The notes: generated from the sequence alone by a model not told the origin. A DNA stretch of 64,000 nt from Pontibacter kalidii (GCF_026278245.1 NZ_CP111079.1:622501-686500); one strand, 5' to 3'; counted from the stretch's first letter, positions 27,010-36,300 are shown. Program-made: numbers and translations.

Positions 27010-27732
27010 ATGAAAATTACGAAAAAACCGGTGCTGCAGCTGGCAGCTGTGGCTTTGCTGGGTGCCTTGTCCGCCTGCGGTAACCTGCTGTGCCTTGAAG
27101 GCGAGGGCGATGTGGAGCGCCGCACACTGGAACTCTCCCGGTTCAGCGGTGTTGAAGTAAGCGGCGGCACCAAGGTATACATCCGGCAGGGAAATCAGCA
27201 AAGCGTGGAAGTGCGCGGCCAGGCCAACATTCTGGATGAGCTGGACACCGAGGTGCAGGGCGATGGTACGTGGGAGATCGAGTTTGAGCGCTGCCTGGGC
27301 ACGCACGAAACTGTGGAGGTATACATTACGGTGCCGGAACTGGAGAAGGCCAGCGTAGGAGGATCCGGAACCGTAGAACTGGTGGATGTATTCAAAAGCC
27401 GTTCGTTCCAGTCCAGCGTGTCAGGCTCCGGGAGTGTGCTGCTGCGCCTGGCCACGGAGAATCTTGATGCCCGTATCAGCGGCTCTGGCACAATTCGTGC
27501 TGCAGGTGTGGCCGATGTGCAGGATGTCTCCATCTCCGGCTCGGGCAAGTACCTGGCCACGGACCTGGACAGCCGCAGGGTTGAGGTGAGCGTTTCCGGC
27601 TCGGGCAGAGCCGAGGTGGAGGCAGAAGACCGGTTGGAAGCCGATATCAGCGGTAGCGGGCGCGTATACTATAGTGGCAGCCCCGATGTTCGCTCCAGCG
27701 TCTCGGGCTCCGGGAAAGTGATAAAGAAGTAA
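27010..27732 (+). CDS. DUF2807 (GIN domain) lipoprotein
   Basis: 240 residues. Lipobox ALLGALSAC, then the DUF2807 domain that opens LSRFSGVEVSGGTKVYIRQG. The C-terminal half is a beta-helix-like ladder with SGSG repeated at a spacing of about 20 residues (VSGSGSV, ISGSGTI, ISGSGKY, VSGSGRA, ISGSGRV, VSGSGKV), one per turn. The domain occurs in surface and adhesin-like proteins of Bacteroidota; its exact role is unknown. The next lipoprotein gene starts six bases after the stop, so they form an operon. Confidence 0.9.
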   Translation: MKITKKPVLQLAAVALLGALSACGNLLCLEGEGDVERRTLELSRFSGVEVSGGTKVYIRQGNQQSVEVRGQANILDELDTEVQGDGTWEIEFERCLGTHETVEVYITVPELEKASVGGSGTVELVDVFKSRSFQSSVSGSGSVLLRLATENLDARISGSGTIRAAGVADVQDVSISGSGKYLATDLDSRRVEVSVSGSGRAEVEAEDRLEADISGSGRVYYSGSPDVRSSVSGSGKVIKK

Positions 27733-27738
27733 AATACA

Positions 27739-28332
27739 ATGAGGATCATGAGGAATATAGGGAAATACACACTGCTGCTGATGCTGCTGGTATTCAGCTT
27801 TTCGTGCAGCACCAAAAACGATGTGGAGGCTTTTAAGGAGGCTAAGTATGATCTGGAAAGTATAGAGCGCATGGAGCTGAACGGCATCGACCTGCTGAAA
27901 AAGAAGCGTCCGCAGGATTTCTCGTTCAGCGATGCCGCCACCCTCTATACAGCCTTCTCCGACAACGCCCTGAACGCGGTGTCCACCATCGGCCTGAAGG
28001 TGGAGCTGCCGGAGGGAAGCCAGGAGCGCACCATGACGGTAACGCAGCTGAAGTGGCAGTTGCTGGTGGATGGTCAGCATACGTTGGATGGGCTGGTGAG
28101 CGAGCCGGTGGAGCTGCGGAACGGTCTGAACACTATCACCGTTGCCTCTCCGCTTACCTTTGCCACCGGGGAGGGCAGCAGCCAGCCAGACCTGAACAAA
28201 CTGCTGCGCCTGGCCACGCTCCTGAACAAGGACAGCGCCGACCGCCCCAAGGTAACGCTGCAGATAAAACCCACCATCCAAACTTCGGTAGGACCTTTGG
28301 AACTGCCCTCTTACATCAAGATAAAGGGGTAA
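27739..28332 (+). CDS. Lipoprotein of unknown function, possibly LEA14-like
   Basis: 197 residues. Signal MRIMRNIGKYTLLLMLLVFS with lipobox FSFSC. The mature part alternates strands (FSDAATLYTAFSDN, LNAVSTIGLKVELPEG, VTLQIKPTIQTSVGPLEL), which recalls the LEA type 2 beta-sandwich seen in bacterial lipoproteins, but the match is loose. It is co-transcribed with the DUF2807 gene and ends at a terminator, so the two probably work together at the envelope. Confidence 0.65.
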   Translation: MRIMRNIGKYTLLLMLLVFSFSCSTKNDVEAFKEAKYDLESIERMELNGIDLLKKKRPQDFSFSDAATLYTAFSDNALNAVSTIGLKVELPEGSQERTMTVTQLKWQLLVDGQHTLDGLVSEPVELRNGLNTITVASPLTFATGEGSSQPDLNKLLRLATLLNKDSADRPKVTLQIKPTIQTSVGPLELPSYIKIKG

Positions 28333-28334
28333 GG

Positions 28335-28363
28335 AAAAGCCAGGTACAGCACCTGGCTTTTTT
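28335..28363 (+). terminator. Hairpin terminator of the DUF2807 operon
   Basis: AAAAGCCAGGT pairs with ACCTGGCTTTT around ACAGC, followed by T's. Confidence 0.8.
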
Positions 28364-28488
28364 GTTTTCTTAAAAATATGATGATGTGTTTGTAACTTTT
28401 AAGGGAATGCATTCGTAGTGGCACGCTTTTTATGCTTCTTCTGTTAGATTTTTTTAGCCATAGTATAAATTTTCAACTGAAGAAGCAG

Positions 28489-28701
28489 ATGAACTACAAC
28501 GATTTAAGAACCGAAGAACTGTTTGTAGAGGCAAGAGCCATCAGATTTTACATGCGCCAGGAGGGATGGGTGAACCGCGGGGAAATGGTGGGTTATAAAG
28601 AAGCCTATACCCAGGAAACCGAACGTTCTGAGACAGATTTAGAGCAGCCCATGCAGCCACGTCGCCAGCGCAACTGGATTGAGTGGGTGAGGTCTATATA
28701 A
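28489..28701 (+). CDS. Small hypothetical protein
   Basis: 70 residues from MNYNDLRTEELFVEA; an upstream start at 28432 would add a hydrophobic stretch but is less natural. It is rich in charged residues (RQEGWVNRGEMVGYKEAY, QPRRQRNWIEWVRSI) with no membrane span. I do not recognise it. It sits between a terminator and composite repeat C, as a single gene. Confidence 0.5.
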   Translation: MNYNDLRTEELFVEARAIRFYMRQEGWVNRGEMVGYKEAYTQETERSETDLEQPMQPRRQRNWIEWVRSI

Positions 28702-28839
28702 AGATAAAAGTGTAACCAGGGAGCAGCCCCAGCTGTGTCGGCTTATTGCTGGCGTAGCTGGGGCTGTTCTGTTTTTATACATATTTGGTTGGCGTAGCGT
28801 AGCTACGGCTGTTTATACTTCTTACTTCCTGCCATAACC

Positions 28840-29430
28840 ACGCTGGCGCGGGTTTGCAACCCGACCGGCTCGGAGAGCCATACTTCATACTTAAGCCATA
28901 CCTTATACTTCTCTGGCGCAAGCGTCCGCTTGTGCCTTTACTTGCTGCTATACTTCATCCTATCGCTGGCGCGGGCTTGCAGCCCGTGCCTTTTTATACT
29001 TTAGCCGCTGCTTCCTGCAGCTTGACCCAAGCCATACTTTTATTCCTTGCTAGCTCCCGTTCATCCTCCAGCCCTCCGCTGGCGCGGGTTTGCAACCCGT
29101 GACTTTCTACAATCTCGGATTTGTAATCCGAGTGGTTTGAAAAGCCAGCACTTGCAACAGCTATACTTCCATAGCCGCTGCTTTCTGCAACTTGAACCAA
29201 GCTATTCTATCTAGCTTCTGTTCATCCAAAGCTTTACAACCTGCACTGTTTCATCTCATGCATTCTGCTCTCCAGCCCGAGAGGGCTCGTCCTCGGGCAT
29301 CGCGCGGTGTACATTTCCATTGCTTGACCTGCGGTCTCCGCAATTTCGCTAAAGCGAAACCGGAAATCTACAAGGCGCTCAATCCAAGGACTGGGATCAG
29401 TTCGATAGCCACTGCTTTAGCGATGCCGCA
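28840..29430 (+). repeat. Composite intergenic hairpin-module repeat, copy C
   Basis: The gap 28702-29763 (over 1 kb) has no gene. Modules: GGCGCGGGTTTGCAACCCG then CGGCTCGGAGAGCC (28844-28880), GGCGCAAGCGTCCGCTTGTGCC (28915), GGCGCGGGCTTGCAGCCCGTG (28968), the same type again (29080), CTCGGATTTGTAATCCGAG (29113), CCATAGCCGCTGCTTTCTGC, AGCCCGAGAGGGCT (29276) and the core from GGCATCGCGCGGTGTACAT (29297) to about 29412. After it come GACAGGTCGTAACCTGTC (about 29590) and CCCCTCCTTGGACAAGGAGGGG (29663), shared with other gaps. TATACTT is very dense. Confidence 0.8.
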
Positions 29431-29763
29431 AGTATAAGTGGTTTTATACTTTGTCTCTTTTGTCTTTGTCACATAGGCTTTCATCCGAAATCCCCGATAG
29501 ATCTCTCGCGCAGCTCGAGATGACAGGGAAAGGAGTAAGTATAATTCCCCTCCTCGGAGAGTTTAGGGCTGGGGTTTAAATTTTGTAGAGACAGGTCGTA
29601 ACCTGTCCGCGAAATGGCAGCAGCTAGGAAGCTCATACTTTGGCTAAAGCAATTTCAGGCTCCCCTCCTTGGACAAGGAGGGGCAGGGGTGGTTGGATCT
29701 GGCATGGGCATCTCATAATTTGCCAAACCCGCCTGCAACCATTATCTTCGGCTTTTAACTCCC

Positions 29764-30699
29764 ATGAAAAAGACCTTCGCCCTCGCTTTTATACTTGCCA
29801 CACCGCTTTTTGCCTTGGCGCAGAAAAGTAAACCAGATACCGCTTTGCTCTTGCGGGATGTGAAAGTGCTGTCGGCCGACTCGATGCAGGGGCGTTTAAG
29901 CGGGACGGAAGGCAACCTGATGGCGCAGGAGTATATCCTGAAGCGTTTTGAGGAGATAGGGCTGAAGCCGTTTAACGGCAACTACAAGCAGCATTTCCAG
30001 ATCAATAACAGGCGGGCACAGGTAGAGCAGGCCACGAACCTGCTGGGCTACCTTCCGGGTAAGTCAGACAAGGTGATGGTGGTAACGGCGCACTACGACC
30101 ACGTGGGCCAGCGCGAGGGAAAGATCTACAACGGCGCCGATGACAATGCCTCCGGCGTGGGCGCGCTTTTGGCCGCCGCCGCCCATTTTGCGAAGCACCC
30201 TCCAAAGCACACCGTTATCTTTGCTGCCCTGGATGGTGAGGAACTGGGCTTATCCGGCGCGAAGGCGTTTCTGGAGCAGCCGCCGGTGCCGCTGCATAAT
30301 ATCCTGCTCAATGTGAACATGGACATGCTGGGCATCAACCCGAAAGGTGAGCTTTACGCCAGCGGCACCTTCCACTATCCGCAATTGAAGCCATACCTGC
30401 TGAAGGTGAAACCAAGAGCACAGGCGCGCCTGGTACTGGGCCACGACCGCCCCGAGCAGGGCAGCGACGACTGGACCGGCCAGTCCGACCACTTCAGGTT
30501 TCATGAGCGCGGCATACCCTACGTATACTTCGGCGTGGAGGACCATCCCCATTACCACAAGCCCACCGACGACTACGAGAACATCAACCATGCCTTTTAC
30601 CCCGATGCGGCGGCACTGGTGATAGATTTTCTGGAGCTGATAGACACCAACCTGCAGCGGCTTCCGGTGCAGCAGCAGCGGCCGGCAAAACACGAGTAA
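29764..30699 (+). CDS. M28 family zinc aminopeptidase-like protein, secreted
   Basis: 311 residues. Signal peptide MKKTFALAFILATPLFALAQ. The two-zinc M28 site is complete: AHYDH near residue 112, GADDNASG near 125, the catalytic glutamate pair DGEELG near 157, VNMDMLG near 185 and a late histidine in HYHKPTDDYENIN. Such enzymes remove N-terminal residues from peptides in the periplasm or outside. The gene is single, flanked by repeat C upstream. The signal peptide contains TATACTT at its Ile-Leu codons. Confidence 0.9.
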   Translation: MKKTFALAFILATPLFALAQKSKPDTALLLRDVKVLSADSMQGRLSGTEGNLMAQEYILKRFEEIGLKPFNGNYKQHFQINNRRAQVEQATNLLGYLPGKSDKVMVVTAHYDHVGQREGKIYNGADDNASGVGALLAAAAHFAKHPPKHTVIFAALDGEELGLSGAKAFLEQPPVPLHNILLNVNMDMLGINPKGELYASGTFHYPQLKPYLLKVKPRAQARLVLGHDRPEQGSDDWTGQSDHFRFHERGIPYVYFGVEDHPHYHKPTDDYENINHAFYPDAAALVIDFLELIDTNLQRLPVQQQRPAKHE

Positions 30700-30929
30700 A
30701 GCATGCCCGGTTTTCGATCCAAACCTCAAAAATAAGCCTCAGCCACCACGAGCTAATATTTTATACTTTAACTATTCCGATATTAGTATATATTTATCGC
30801 GAAAGCACCATCTTTCTTGCAGATAAACCGTAGAGAAGAAGAAGTTGCAGGCACGCGCAAGGGCATGGCAGCGGCAGCTGTTTACCCGCCCGAAAGCCTG
30901 GCAAAATGATGTTAAACCTGTCTGATGAT

Positions 30930-31700
30930 ATGAACAGGAAACCATACTATTTACTTATACTTTTCTCTCTGCTTATACTTTACCCCTGGGATGCACTGGC
31001 GCAACAGCAACAGTACCGCTACAAGCGAAACAGCAAAACCACAAATGTGATGGAGCGCGGGTGGGTGATACTCGTGGGCGGCGGTGTTACGGCAGTCAGG
31101 AGCGATATTTGTGGCAGCCCCAGCTGCATAGACTTTGGCCCGAACGTGAGCGTGGGCGGCCTGTACAAATTCTCTCCATACTTCGGGGTGAGCGGCACGC
31201 TGGATTATGTAAAGCTGGGCGCGGTGGAGAAGAACCCGGAGGCTCCGCTTAATATTGCATTTGAGTCGGAGGTGATCGAGGTGTCGGCCTCTGCTGTGAT
31301 CAACCTGCTCGATACTTATGCCGGATCAGGAAACTACCGCTCCAAGCGCAAGCGCTTCGCGGTGCCCTACCTCCGGGTGGGCCTGGGGGGCTTATACTAC
31401 ACCGCCTCCTCGTTCCCGGCCAACCGCAGCCTCGACGACTCCCAGACCACCTACGACCCGGAGCAGGATTACCCGGCCTTTGCGGCGGTGGTGCCCGTGG
31501 GCGGAGGTATCCGTTTTTTCATCAACGATGAGTTCAGTATCGCCGGGGAGGCGGTTTACCGTGTCACCAGCACCGACCTGCTCGATAATATACCGGCCGT
31601 GCTTACCAATGGCTCCCGCCGGGATGAGTATGGGGTGCTGGCTATAAAGCTGCAGTATACGCCGGTGCTCAAGAACAAGCTGAAGCTCTTCTCCAAGTAG
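30930..31700 (+). CDS. Outer-membrane beta-barrel-like protein
   Basis: 256 residues from MNRKPYYLLILFSLL, whose signal ends DALAQ; a start 24 bases earlier is possible. After a basic linker (RYKRNSKTT) come alternating strands with glycine turns (VSVGGLYKFSPYFGVSGTL, VPYLRVGLGGLYYTAS, VVPVGGGIRFFINDEFSIAGEAVYR), as in the PF13568-type barrels. A cysteine pair (CGSPSC) may form a surface disulfide. The final residues KLKLFSK do not end on a classical aromatic. Function is unknown. Confidence 0.7.
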   Translation: MNRKPYYLLILFSLLILYPWDALAQQQQYRYKRNSKTTNVMERGWVILVGGGVTAVRSDICGSPSCIDFGPNVSVGGLYKFSPYFGVSGTLDYVKLGAVEKNPEAPLNIAFESEVIEVSASAVINLLDTYAGSGNYRSKRKRFAVPYLRVGLGGLYYTASSFPANRSLDDSQTTYDPEQDYPAFAAVVPVGGGIRFFINDEFSIAGEAVYRVTSTDLLDNIPAVLTNGSRRDEYGVLAIKLQYTPVLKNKLKLFSK

Positions 31701-31796
31701 CATCGCCGCAATTTACTTAACCTCGCTATTTCTACCGCCGTAGAGGTAAAGGCAGGTGCAAAGCGCGCCTGCCTTTCGTTTTATACTTCGCTACCT

Positions 31797-32819
31797 ATGG
31801 AAACAACAGATAAGAAAAAGCTCTTCTGGCTTGCCGCCGGGCTAAGCGCCCTGGCCGTTGGGCGGGCTGTTACCCGCCAACTGACCGCCTACGACTTTAG
31901 AGGGAAAACAGTGCTGATAACAGGCGGCAGCCGCGGACTGGGGCTGGTGATGGCGCGGCAGCTGGCACAGGAGGGGGCCAGGCTGGTGCTCTGCGCCCGC
32001 GACGAGACAGAGCTGGAGAATGCCCGCCTGGAGCTGGCCGGGAAAGGGGCCGAGGTGCTGGTGCAGAAGTGCGACGTAACCGATGAGCAGCAGGTGAATG
32101 ACATGATCACCAACGTGCAGAACGAGTACAGCCCAATTGACGTGCTCATCAACAACGCCGGTGTCATACATGCCGGACCGGTGGCGGAGATGACGGTGCA
32201 GGATTTTGAGGAGGCCATCAACATACACTACTGGGCGCCGATTTATACCACGCTGGCTGTGCTGCCAGGTATGAAGGCCCGGGGCGGAGGCCGAATCCTG
32301 AACGTTGCTTCCATTGGCGGAAGGGTGAGCGTGCCGCACCTGGTGCCCTACAGCGCGAGCAAGTTCGCCCTCGTGGGCTTGTCGGAGGGCTTACGGGCCG
32401 AGTTGAAGAAGTATAACATCTCGGTAACCACGGCCACGCCCGGCCTGATGCAGACAGGCAGCCCCCGCCATGCCTTTATAAAGGGGCACCATAAGCAGGA
32501 GTATACGCTGTTTAAGATCATGGACTCCAGTCCGCTGACCTCCATCCCGGCCGAAGACTCGGCACGCCAAATGCTGAACGCCCTGCGCCACGGCGATGCC
32601 ACGGTAACTACCACGCTCTTTGCCACGATAGGGGAGATGTTGCACCGGCTCTCTCCGGGCCTGACTACGGATATACTGGCGCTGGTAAACGCTGTGCTGC
32701 CCGGCGAGGGAGGTATCGGGAAGAACAGGGCCAAAGGCTACGAGAGTGAAACGCCGCTGTCGGAGTCGTGGCTGACGGAGCGTACGCAGAAGGCCGCCAC
32801 CAAAAACAACGAGCTATAA
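31797..32819 (+). CDS. Short-chain dehydrogenase/reductase with N-terminal anchor
   Basis: 340 residues, longer than a minimal SDR. The first 30 residues include a weak hydrophobic segment (FWLAAGLSALAVGRAV) that may anchor it to the membrane. Rossmann motif TGGSRGLG near 42, NNAG near 118, and catalytic YSASK near 185 with the upstream serine in VASIGG are present. The C-terminal 90 residues (DSSPLTSIPAEDSARQ and beyond) match the lipid-type SDRs. The substrate is not known. It is followed 76 bases later by a NUDIX gene. Confidence 0.85.
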   Translation: METTDKKKLFWLAAGLSALAVGRAVTRQLTAYDFRGKTVLITGGSRGLGLVMARQLAQEGARLVLCARDETELENARLELAGKGAEVLVQKCDVTDEQQVNDMITNVQNEYSPIDVLINNAGVIHAGPVAEMTVQDFEEAINIHYWAPIYTTLAVLPGMKARGGGRILNVASIGGRVSVPHLVPYSASKFALVGLSEGLRAELKKYNISVTTATPGLMQTGSPRHAFIKGHHKQEYTLFKIMDSSPLTSIPAEDSARQMLNALRHGDATVTTTLFATIGEMLHRLSPGLTTDILALVNAVLPGEGGIGKNRAKGYESETPLSESWLTERTQKAATKNNEL

Positions 32820-32895
32820 TTTATACCTGGCACAAGTATAAACCCGGCTGTACGTTAGATTTGGTATCTTTATCCGCATCACAAATTTCACCCTT

Positions 32896-33411
32896 ATGAA
32901 AATTAAGAACAGAGAGAAGGCCTACGACGGCTACTTCAAGATCTATAAACTGACCGTTGAGCAGCAGGGGCATACGTTTACCCGGGAGCAGTTTGACCGC
33001 GGCGACGCTGTGGCAGCGCTTGTGTTCGACACCGAGAAGCGGCAGTACATCCTGACCCGGCAGTTTCGGGTGGGCTCGGAGTCGGAACTGGTGGAGGTGG
33101 TGGCCGGCATGGTAGACCAGGGCGAGCAGCCCGAGGAAAGTATAACCCGTGAGGTGGAAGAGGAAACCGGCTACCACGTGGACAAGCTGCAGCACCTGCA
33201 CACGTTCTACTCCTCGCCGGGCGGCACCACCGAGCGGGTGATGCTATACTTTGCCGAGGTAACGAAGCAGAACGGCGCAGGAGGCGGCAACGCCCACGAG
33301 CACGAGTTTATCGAGATCCTGCACCTGAGCCCGGAAGAGCTGGACGCCCTCGAGACCCCTGATGCCAAGACCATCATCGCGCAGCAGTGGGCCAAACTGA
33401 ACCGGAGATAA
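32896..33411 (+). CDS. NUDIX hydrolase, NudK/ADP-ribose pyrophosphatase type
   Basis: 171 residues. The NUDIX box is intact: GMVDQGEQPEESITREVEEE, then TGY (about residues 74-96), with the catalytic REVEEE. The flanks (VAALVFDTEKRQYILTRQFR, FYSSPGGTTERVMLYFAEV) match the ADP-sugar or GDP-mannose pyrophosphatase branch that hydrolyses nucleoside diphosphate sugars in the cytosol. A strong terminator follows. Confidence 0.88.
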   Translation: MKIKNREKAYDGYFKIYKLTVEQQGHTFTREQFDRGDAVAALVFDTEKRQYILTRQFRVGSESELVEVVAGMVDQGEQPEESITREVEEETGYHVDKLQHLHTFYSSPGGTTERVMLYFAEVTKQNGAGGGNAHEHEFIEILHLSPEELDALETPDAKTIIAQQWAKLNRR

Positions 33412-33448
33412 AGGCCACTTTTTTATTCTTCTTTATACTTCCACGTAG

Positions 33449-33490
33449 GCGATGCCGGCTATACTTACAAGTATGGCCGGCATCGCTTTT
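33449..33490 (+). terminator. Hairpin terminator after the NUDIX gene
   Basis: GCGATGCCGGC pairs with GCCGGCATCGC; the loop contains TATACTT facing AAGTATG, so the abundant motif also forms an inner stem. A T-run follows. The gap from 33491 to 33886 shows no recognisable gene. Confidence 0.82.
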
Positions 33491-33908
33491 TAGCGGTGTT
33501 TCCAGCTGGCTAATTCGTCGGTTCTGTTACACTTAGCCAACCGGTTGTGGTATGAAGGACATAGCGGTGTCTCAAACTAAAAACACATAAACGCAAATAT
33601 TACTGGGTGTGAAAACTGCCTGGGCAGCAGAGTAGGTGAAGTAAAACTACCTGAAAGTCAGTTGCTTTAAAGGTGATCTTGGTGTCGGTATAAGCGTGTG
33701 CCGTTGTGTCGAGCGCTTTGACGCATGGCGAACTGATACGTGCTGCGGACGTAGGTATGAAATGCACAACTTATTTGGCAGTGGGTAAAATACAGGTGAA
33801 GGCCTGCCAATCTTCTGCAAGGCCTTATCCAGGCTGATGAAAACCAGACGGGCAAGTATTTAATAGCAATCAATACAATCACAACTATGGGAAAGCTAGA
33901 AAAACAAA

Positions 33909-34625
33909 GTGGCCATCATTACAGGGGCAGGATCAGGCATTGGCAAAGAAACCGCTCTGCTCTTCGCAAGAGAAGGTGCCAAAGTGACGATTAGCGACAT
34001 TAATCAGGAAACCGGGAATAAAGTAGTAGGAGAAATCAAAGGCAATGGCGGCGAAGCCATCTTCGTGAAAGCGGATGCTGCGAGTGAGACAGACGTGCAG
34101 AATTTAGTGAATGAAACCGTGAGCGCGTTCGGAAAGCTGGATGTATTCTTTGCCAATGCAGGCATCAATATTGAAGCAGATGTAGATCAACTGGAATTAG
34201 AGAAATGGCAAAAAGTAATCGATGTTAACCTGACAAGCACTTTCCTGTGCAACAAGTGTGCGGTACAGCAATTCAAAAAGCAGGGAACGGGCGGGGCTAT
34301 TGTGAACAACGGTTCCATCCACAGTTTTGTGGCAAGAAAAGGGCTGACCGCGTATGCCTCTTCTAAAGGTGGCGTTAAAATGTTAACTCAAATGGTGGGC
34401 ACCACCTATGCCAAAGAAAAAATATGGAGCAACATGGTTTGTCCGGCTTATACCAACCAGACTATATCCTCCGAGATAAGAGGGCAGTTAGCCGACCTGC
34501 ACCCATTTGGTCGTTTAGGCGAACCGATTGAAGTGGCTGACGCCGTTCTTTTCATGGCCAGCGATGATGCTTCCTTTATTACCGGAACAAGCCTTAAAGT
34601 GGATGGCGTTTATACTGCGGTTTAA
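33909..34625 (+). CDS. Short-chain dehydrogenase/reductase, 5' end frameshifted
   Basis: 238 residues if started at GTG 33909. The natural start appears to be ATG 33887: reading from there gives MGKLE, then a run of five A's (33899-33903) shifts the frame; with four A's it would read MGKLENKVAIITGAGSGIG, a normal SDR opening. The rest is intact: TGAGSGIG, FANAG (in place of NNAG), catalytic YASSK, and a typical end ITGTSLKVDGVY. It begins the A-rich block that also holds the FMN reductase, another SDR and a lipocalin-like gene. It may be a sequencing error, a slippage-controlled gene or early decay. Confidence 0.75.
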   Translation: MAIITGAGSGIGKETALLFAREGAKVTISDINQETGNKVVGEIKGNGGEAIFVKADAASETDVQNLVNETVSAFGKLDVFFANAGINIEADVDQLELEKWQKVIDVNLTSTFLCNKCAVQQFKKQGTGGAIVNNGSIHSFVARKGLTAYASSKGGVKMLTQMVGTTYAKEKIWSNMVCPAYTNQTISSEIRGQLADLHPFGRLGEPIEVADAVLFMASDDASFITGTSLKVDGVYTAV

Positions 34626-34658
34626 CGCTTCGGCTAAAGCATAAGGGATTAATTTAAA

Positions 34659-34830
34659 AACCCAAGTTGCGATCTACTCATGATGTGCAGGTGTAAACCC
34701 ACCCCTAACCCCTCCAAGGAGGGGAATCACCTACTCTTCTGCGGAATTCCCCTCCTCTGGACTAGCCACAACGCGAGTTTTGAGCTAGCGAGCGCAGCTC
34801 TCAGGGGTGGGTTAATCGCAATTTGAGTTT
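34659..34830. repeat. Foldback (MITE-like) intergenic repeat, copy 2
   Basis: Same plan as 401-529: inverted ends (AACCCAAGTTGCGATC against CGCAATTTGAGTTT) and inner inverted C-rich and G-rich arms, here with about 45 extra bases including CTAGCCACAACGCGAG and TTTTGAGCTAGCGAGC. The same extra segment occurs inverted at 44405-44458. It separates the frameshifted SDR from the FMN reductase. Confidence 0.75.
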
Positions 34831-34859
34831 AAAAGATATCTAAATCAAAAAACAGAACT

Positions 34860-35426
34860 ATGAACAAGTATAAGATTGCCGTTTTTGTGGGAAGCCTCCG
34901 CAAAGAATCTCTCAACCTGAAAACTGCGAAAGCACTTATGGCGCTGGCACCGGAATCGCTGTCGCTTGAACTGGTAAGTATCGGGGAACTTCCGTTGTTT
35001 AATGAAGACTTGGAAGAAACACCGCCTAGAGAATGGGAAGACTTCCGTGCCAAGATTAGGGCTGCCGATGGCCTGTTGTTTGTTACACCGGAATATAACC
35101 GCTCGGTACCGGGCGTATTAAAAAATGCCATCGATGTGGGCTCCCGCCCTTATGGGGAAAACTCCTGGGACGGTAAGCCCGGAGCTGTTGTAAGTGTCTC
35201 CCCCGGGAGCATAAGCGGTTTTGGCGCCAATCATCACCTGCGCCAGTCGCTTGTTTTTGTGAATGTGCCCGCTATGGCCCAGCCCGAAGCCTATCTTGGA
35301 GATGCTGCTTCTTTATTTGACGAAAGTGGTAACCTTACCAACGACTCAACCAAAGATTTTTTGAAAAGCTTTATGGAAGCCTTCGCAAAATGGGTGGATA
35401 CAAACACTAAAAAACAAGCTGCCTGA
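34860..35426 (+). CDS. NADPH-dependent FMN reductase
   Basis: 188 residues of flavodoxin-like fold. FVGSLRKESLNLKTA at the N-terminus binds the FMN phosphate, and VTPEYNRSVPGVLKNAIDV near residue 78 is the signature of the ChrR/azoreductase-like group. Family members reduce FMN, quinones, azo dyes or metals with NAD(P)H in the cytosol; the natural substrate is uncertain. It lies 74 bases before the next SDR on the same strand. Confidence 0.9.
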   Translation: MNKYKIAVFVGSLRKESLNLKTAKALMALAPESLSLELVSIGELPLFNEDLEETPPREWEDFRAKIRAADGLLFVTPEYNRSVPGVLKNAIDVGSRPYGENSWDGKPGAVVSVSPGSISGFGANHHLRQSLVFVNVPAMAQPEAYLGDAASLFDESGNLTNDSTKDFLKSFMEAFAKWVDTNTKKQAA

Positions 35427-35499
35427 AGATTGCCTGGACAACAGTGTTATCCTGCCCTGATTTATCAGGAGATCAATTCTCTATCTCAAATCATTCATT

Positions 35500-36267
35500 A
35501 TGAAACACAAAGTATTAGTAACCGCAGGTGCTGCCGGTATAGGCCTTGAAATAGTAAAGGCTTTTGCAGCCACAGGGGGCAGTGCTTTTGTGTGTGATAT
35601 CAACGAAGATGCTTTAAAGAAACTGGAGCAGGATGTTCCCGGCGTAATCACCAAGGTCAAGGTATGCGATGTCTCGAAACGAAGCGATGTGGAAAGTATG
35701 GTGGCTGCCGGCGCCAAAGCCCTGGGTGGTTTGGATGTACTGGTAAACAACGCCGGTATTGCCGGCCCTACGGCGCCGGTGGAGGAGATGGACCCGGAAG
35801 AATGGGAAAAAGTGATGCAGGTGGATCTGAATGGCACCTTCTATGTCACCCGGTCGGCCATTCCTTTTCTGAAAAAATCAGAAGCTGGTGTGATCATCAA
35901 TATGTCTTCGCTTGCAGGCAGGTTTGGGTATGAGAACCGGAGTCCGTACTCCACCGCTAAATGGGGCATCATCGGCTTTACCAAAACCCTTTCCATCGAA
36001 CTCGGCAAGTATGGCATCCGGGCTAACGCCATACTTCCTGGTGCGGTAGCGGGGCCTAGAATTGAAAAGGTGCTGCAGGGTAGAGCAGATGCGAATGGCA
36101 CCACCCTGGAAGAAGAAAAGGAAAGCGCTATGTCCATGCAGTCCATCAAATCCTTTGTAGACCCGAAAGATATCGCGGCGCTATGTGTCTTTCTTGCTTC
36201 TGACAGTGGCAAGATGATTTCCGGGCAAATGCTGCCTATAGATGGCGATGCGCAAGCTGCTTCGTAG
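35500..36267 (+). CDS. Short-chain dehydrogenase/reductase
   Basis: 255 residues. TAGAAGIG near residue 9 replaces the usual TGGxxGIG; NNAGIAG, the active-site serine in MSSLAG and YSTAK are present. The end SGQMLPIDGD is standard. A position next to a GntP permease is typical of genes for oxidising sugar acids or 3-hydroxy acids; here the permease is broken. It follows the FMN reductase and precedes the lipocalin-like gene by 33 bases, so these are probably one transcript. Confidence 0.88.
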   Translation: MKHKVLVTAGAAGIGLEIVKAFAATGGSAFVCDINEDALKKLEQDVPGVITKVKVCDVSKRSDVESMVAAGAKALGGLDVLVNNAGIAGPTAPVEEMDPEEWEKVMQVDLNGTFYVTRSAIPFLKKSEAGVIINMSSLAGRFGYENRSPYSTAKWGIIGFTKTLSIELGKYGIRANAILPGAVAGPRIEKVLQGRADANGTTLEEEKESAMSMQSIKSFVDPKDIAALCVFLASDSGKMISGQMLPIDGDAQAAS

Positions 36268-36300
36268 TTAACTAAGTTCATAACCTTTAACCAGATTAAG

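Noticed and set aside
33491..33886. Possible gene remnant between NUDIX and the SDR
   Set aside because: The frames are short and no family could be recognised; I see no support.
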